This document shows, in pieces, positions 62,440 to 64,000 of a stretch of 64,000 nucleotides of DNA (positions are counted from its first letter, which is position 1; each line of letters starts with the position of its first letter). The notes beneath the pieces were generated by a model that was not told the origin of the DNA, did no database searches, and saw only the letters and a list, made by a program, of their open reading frames with translations. The DNA comes from Roseobacter sp. MED193 (GTDB taxonomy: Bacteria > Pseudomonadota > Alphaproteobacteria > Rhodobacterales > Rhodobacteraceae), in assembly GCF_000152965.1 (NCBI RefSeq), contig NZ_CH902583.1, forward strand, positions 1,939,363-2,003,362, in the 5' to 3' direction. A program made the position numbers and the translations under genes.

Positions 62440-62705
62440 GCATTCCCATGCCCTTCCGCAAGCCCAGCGCCCGGGACCGCGTCCGCCAGGACTGGATCGA
62501 AGAACGCCGGCGCGAGGCGCGCATGGTGATCGCTGATGTGGCGCACCATTCTGATTATCTGGTGCGGCTGGCCTGCAATGTGCTGGTGCAACATGGTGAG
62601 ACCTTCGAGGAGCGCGAAGACGCGCGCATTCTGCTGGTCATCCTAGATGCCAAGACGCCTGGTCGGTTGCCTGCACCCTCCCCAGACCGGGAGGGCCGCT
62701 CATGA
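62436..62705 (+). CDS. Hypothetical phage/island protein
   Basis: 89 residues from ATG 62436 (ATGA overlap with the HTH gene). Highly charged N-terminus ('RKPSARDRVRQDWIEERRREAR') and a helical middle ('VAHHSDYLVRLACNVLVQHG'). No family is recognised. Its stop overlaps the VRR-NUC gene (ATGA). Confidence 0.6.
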   Translation: MSIPMPFRKPSARDRVRQDWIEERRREARMVIADVAHHSDYLVRLACNVLVQHGETFEEREDARILLVILDAKTPGRLPAPSPDREGRS

Positions 62706-63097
62706 AACGCCGCGGCACACCTGAAGCAGATCTGCAGCGCGCTGTCGTGACCGCGCTGCGCTTTGCGCTCCCCAAGGGCGCCATCATCCATCACTGCGCC
62801 AATGAGGTCACCGAAGCCGGCCCGCGTGGGGCCAAGCGGCAAGCCATCCTCGTTGGCATGGGTGTCCATCCCGGATTTGCCGATCTGATCATTCTCTGCG
62901 AGGGCAAGGCGCTCTTCCTCGAGCTGAAATCCCTCAAGGGGCGGCTCAGCCCAGCGCAGGAGGCGTTTCGGGACGCCGTGACGGCGCAGGGCTTTGGCTG
63001 GGCGCTGGTGCGTTCACTTGATGATGCGCTGGGCGCCCTCGCCGATTATGGCTTTACGACGCGCGTCGCCCCTCCAACCGGGAGGATCGCCCCATGA
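62702..63097 (+). CDS. VRR-NUC domain nuclease
   Basis: 131 residues. The nuclease core is 'GVHPGFADLIILCEGKALFLELKSLKGRLSPAQEAF' region (about residues 56-92), with the GxxD-x(n)-ExK pattern of PD-(D/E)XK enzymes (Asp in 'FADLI', Glu and Lys in 'LELKS'). Phage members of this family act as Holliday-junction or structure-specific endonucleases. It is coupled to the neighbours on both sides by ATGA overlaps. Confidence 0.88.
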   Translation: MKRRGTPEADLQRAVVTALRFALPKGAIIHHCANEVTEAGPRGAKRQAILVGMGVHPGFADLIILCEGKALFLELKSLKGRLSPAQEAFRDAVTAQGFGWALVRSLDDALGALADYGFTTRVAPPTGRIAP

Positions 63098-64000
63098 GCC
63101 ATGCCGCCACAAACTGGGCCATCCAGCAGCGCGGGCTGAAGCCCACGACCAAAATCGTGCTTTGGCATCTGTGTGACCGGTTCAACCCGGACTTCGGGTG
63201 TTTTCCGACGCAAGAGCGGCTCGCACATGATTGTGAAATCGGGCGCGCCACATTGAACCGCCATCTCGATGAGCTGGAGGCCCGCCGGTTGATCAAGCGC
63301 GTGCGCATCGTCGACACTAAAACCGGCCAGCAGCGGCCCACACGGTATTTGTTGGGGTTCGAGTTCGACGATGGAAATGGTGCCCGACCGTCAAGCGCAC
63401 CCCCTGATGGGAACACCGCTACGGGTGCAGGTGACACAGCCCCGCCCCGCCGCCCTGAGGACGCGTCCTCCAAATCGCAAAACACCGCAAAAACCCCGTG
63501 TCTTGATTTGGGACACGGGCAAGACGCTGAAACGTCCTATGGCGACGAGGGTAAAACACTGTCAGTCCCTGCCACGCCATGTCCCAAAACAGGACACGGG
63601 CCCGTGTCTCATTTTGGGCAAAACCCGTGTCTCAAAAATGGCGATTCCCGTGTCTCAAAATGGGACACTAACCCTGTAAGGGAACCTTTAAGTAAACCAG
63701 TAAAGGAGGAGGAGGACGCGCGAGCGCGCGAAACTGCATTTGATGTTTTTTTTGGAAAGCTGCTCACGGCGCTGGGCTTCGATCCAGACGGGCCCCTGCC
63801 CGGCTGGTGGCAAGGCAGGCCGCCTCGAGAACATGTGTGGCGATGGATTGATGATCTCGGGCTGATCGAGGTTGAAATCCTCGAGGCGGCTGAGGCGTCT
63901 CGGCAGGAGCATCCCGAGCCTCCCGACGGGCCCAAGGCGCTGGATCGGATCATGCAGCGGGCCGCCCAGCGCAAGGCGCAGACCAAAGCGGTTTCGGATA
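63094..64000 (+). CDS. Replication-initiator-like helix-turn-helix protein (C-terminus beyond right edge)
   Basis: At least 302 residues, ATG 63094 overlapping the VRR-NUC stop; the frame is open to the window end. Residues 1-90 form a winged helix ('TTKIVLWHLCDRFNPDFGCFPTQ', then 'DCEIGRATLNRHLDELEARRLI') like DnaA-box/iteron-binding initiators and phage regulators. A low-complexity linker (about residues 95-205) is encoded by DNA packed with repeats, and a second ordered part starts near residue 210 ('FDVFFGKLLTALGF'). The layout is that of phage replication initiators that bind iterons inside their own gene. Confidence 0.75.
   Translation, partial: MSHAATNWAIQQRGLKPTTKIVLWHLCDRFNPDFGCFPTQERLAHDCEIGRATLNRHLDELEARRLIKRVRIVDTKTGQQRPTRYLLGFEFDDGNGARPSSAPPDGNTATGAGDTAPPRRPEDASSKSQNTAKTPCLDLGHGQDAETSYGDEGKTLSVPATPCPKTGHGPVSHFGQNPCLKNGDSRVSKWDTNPVREPLSKPVKEEEDARARETAFDVFFGKLLTALGFDPDGPLPGWWQGRPPREHVWRWIDDLGLIEVEILEAAEASRQEHPEPPDGPKALDRIMQRAAQRKAQTKAVSD
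63495..63668. repeat. Iteron-like repeats inside the initiator-like gene
   Basis: CCCGTGTCTCA recurs at 63601, 63624 and 63647, exactly 23 bp apart. A 16-bp perfect palindrome GACACGGGCCCGTGTC spans 63593-63608, and an 8-bp inverted repeat CCCGTGTC / GACACGGG lies at 63495-63519. The three copies fall in three different reading frames, so they are conserved as DNA and not as a peptide repeat. Confidence 0.75.

Overview
The window looks like a chromosomal segment of a marine Rhodobacteraceae bacterium of the Roseobacter group. It carries a taurine dissimilation set (tpa, tauR, xsc) with a SoeABC-type sulfite dehydrogenase, alphaproteobacterial housekeeping genes, about 60% GC, and short intergenic repeats of the kind seen in that group. 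This placement is inferred from gene content, not from a marker gene.

Layout. 1-6.8 kb: a surface protein built from near-identical 306-bp immunoglobulin-like repeats (cut by the left edge), three tandem phage-tail-collar proteins, a GNAT acetyltransferase, a DUF6916-like protein and a trypsin-like peptidase. 7-11.9 kb: katG and an HBM-type chemoreceptor. 11.9-14.1 kb: a class III aminotransferase and a BKACE enzyme. 14.4-29.8 kb: sulfonate metabolism. Tpa makes sulfoacetaldehyde from taurine, and TauR is the likely regulator. A seven-gene run (xsc, tauE-like, ackA, yeiH-like, soeABC) then turns sulfoacetaldehyde into acetyl phosphate and sulfite, acetyl phosphate into acetate plus ATP, and sulfite into sulfate, with two candidate sulfur-oxyanion exporters. 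A paired TGGA/TGGC motif with a spacing of about 22 bp precedes tpa, tauR and xsc. 30-42.6 kb: core genes (dapA, lytic transglycosylase, a split mnmC, OmpA-like lipoprotein, Ada-like protein, nth, PfkB kinase, transporters, a LPLAT).

42.7-64 kb is accessory DNA. It starts at a tRNA-Trp gene followed by a decayed cytosine methyltransferase/integrase remnant and by an isolated 3' half of a tRNA-Met, a typical attachment-site scar. Two 69-bp direct repeats 14 kb apart bracket a high-GC catabolic operon: MEDS-BTAD regulator, P450, two split dikinase subunits, HD phosphohydrolase, aldehyde dehydrogenase, second HD phosphohydrolase, SDR, [2Fe-2S] ferredoxin and ferredoxin reductase. In composition this matches the Corynebacterium glutamicum cre pathway, in which 4-cresol is first phosphorylated, the methyl group is oxidised by a P450, and the phosphate is then removed. 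I regard this as the most exciting system in the window: a predicted phosphorylation-first alkylphenol degradation island in a roseobacter, with a different regulator and a duplicated phosphohydrolase.

Right of it, from 58.8 kb, lies a second mobile module: P4-type integrase, an island protein, a WYL regulator with a perfect palindromic operator, an AlpA-like HTH protein, a VRR-NUC nuclease, and a replication-initiator-like protein whose own gene contains 23-bp-spaced iterons. It runs off the right edge.
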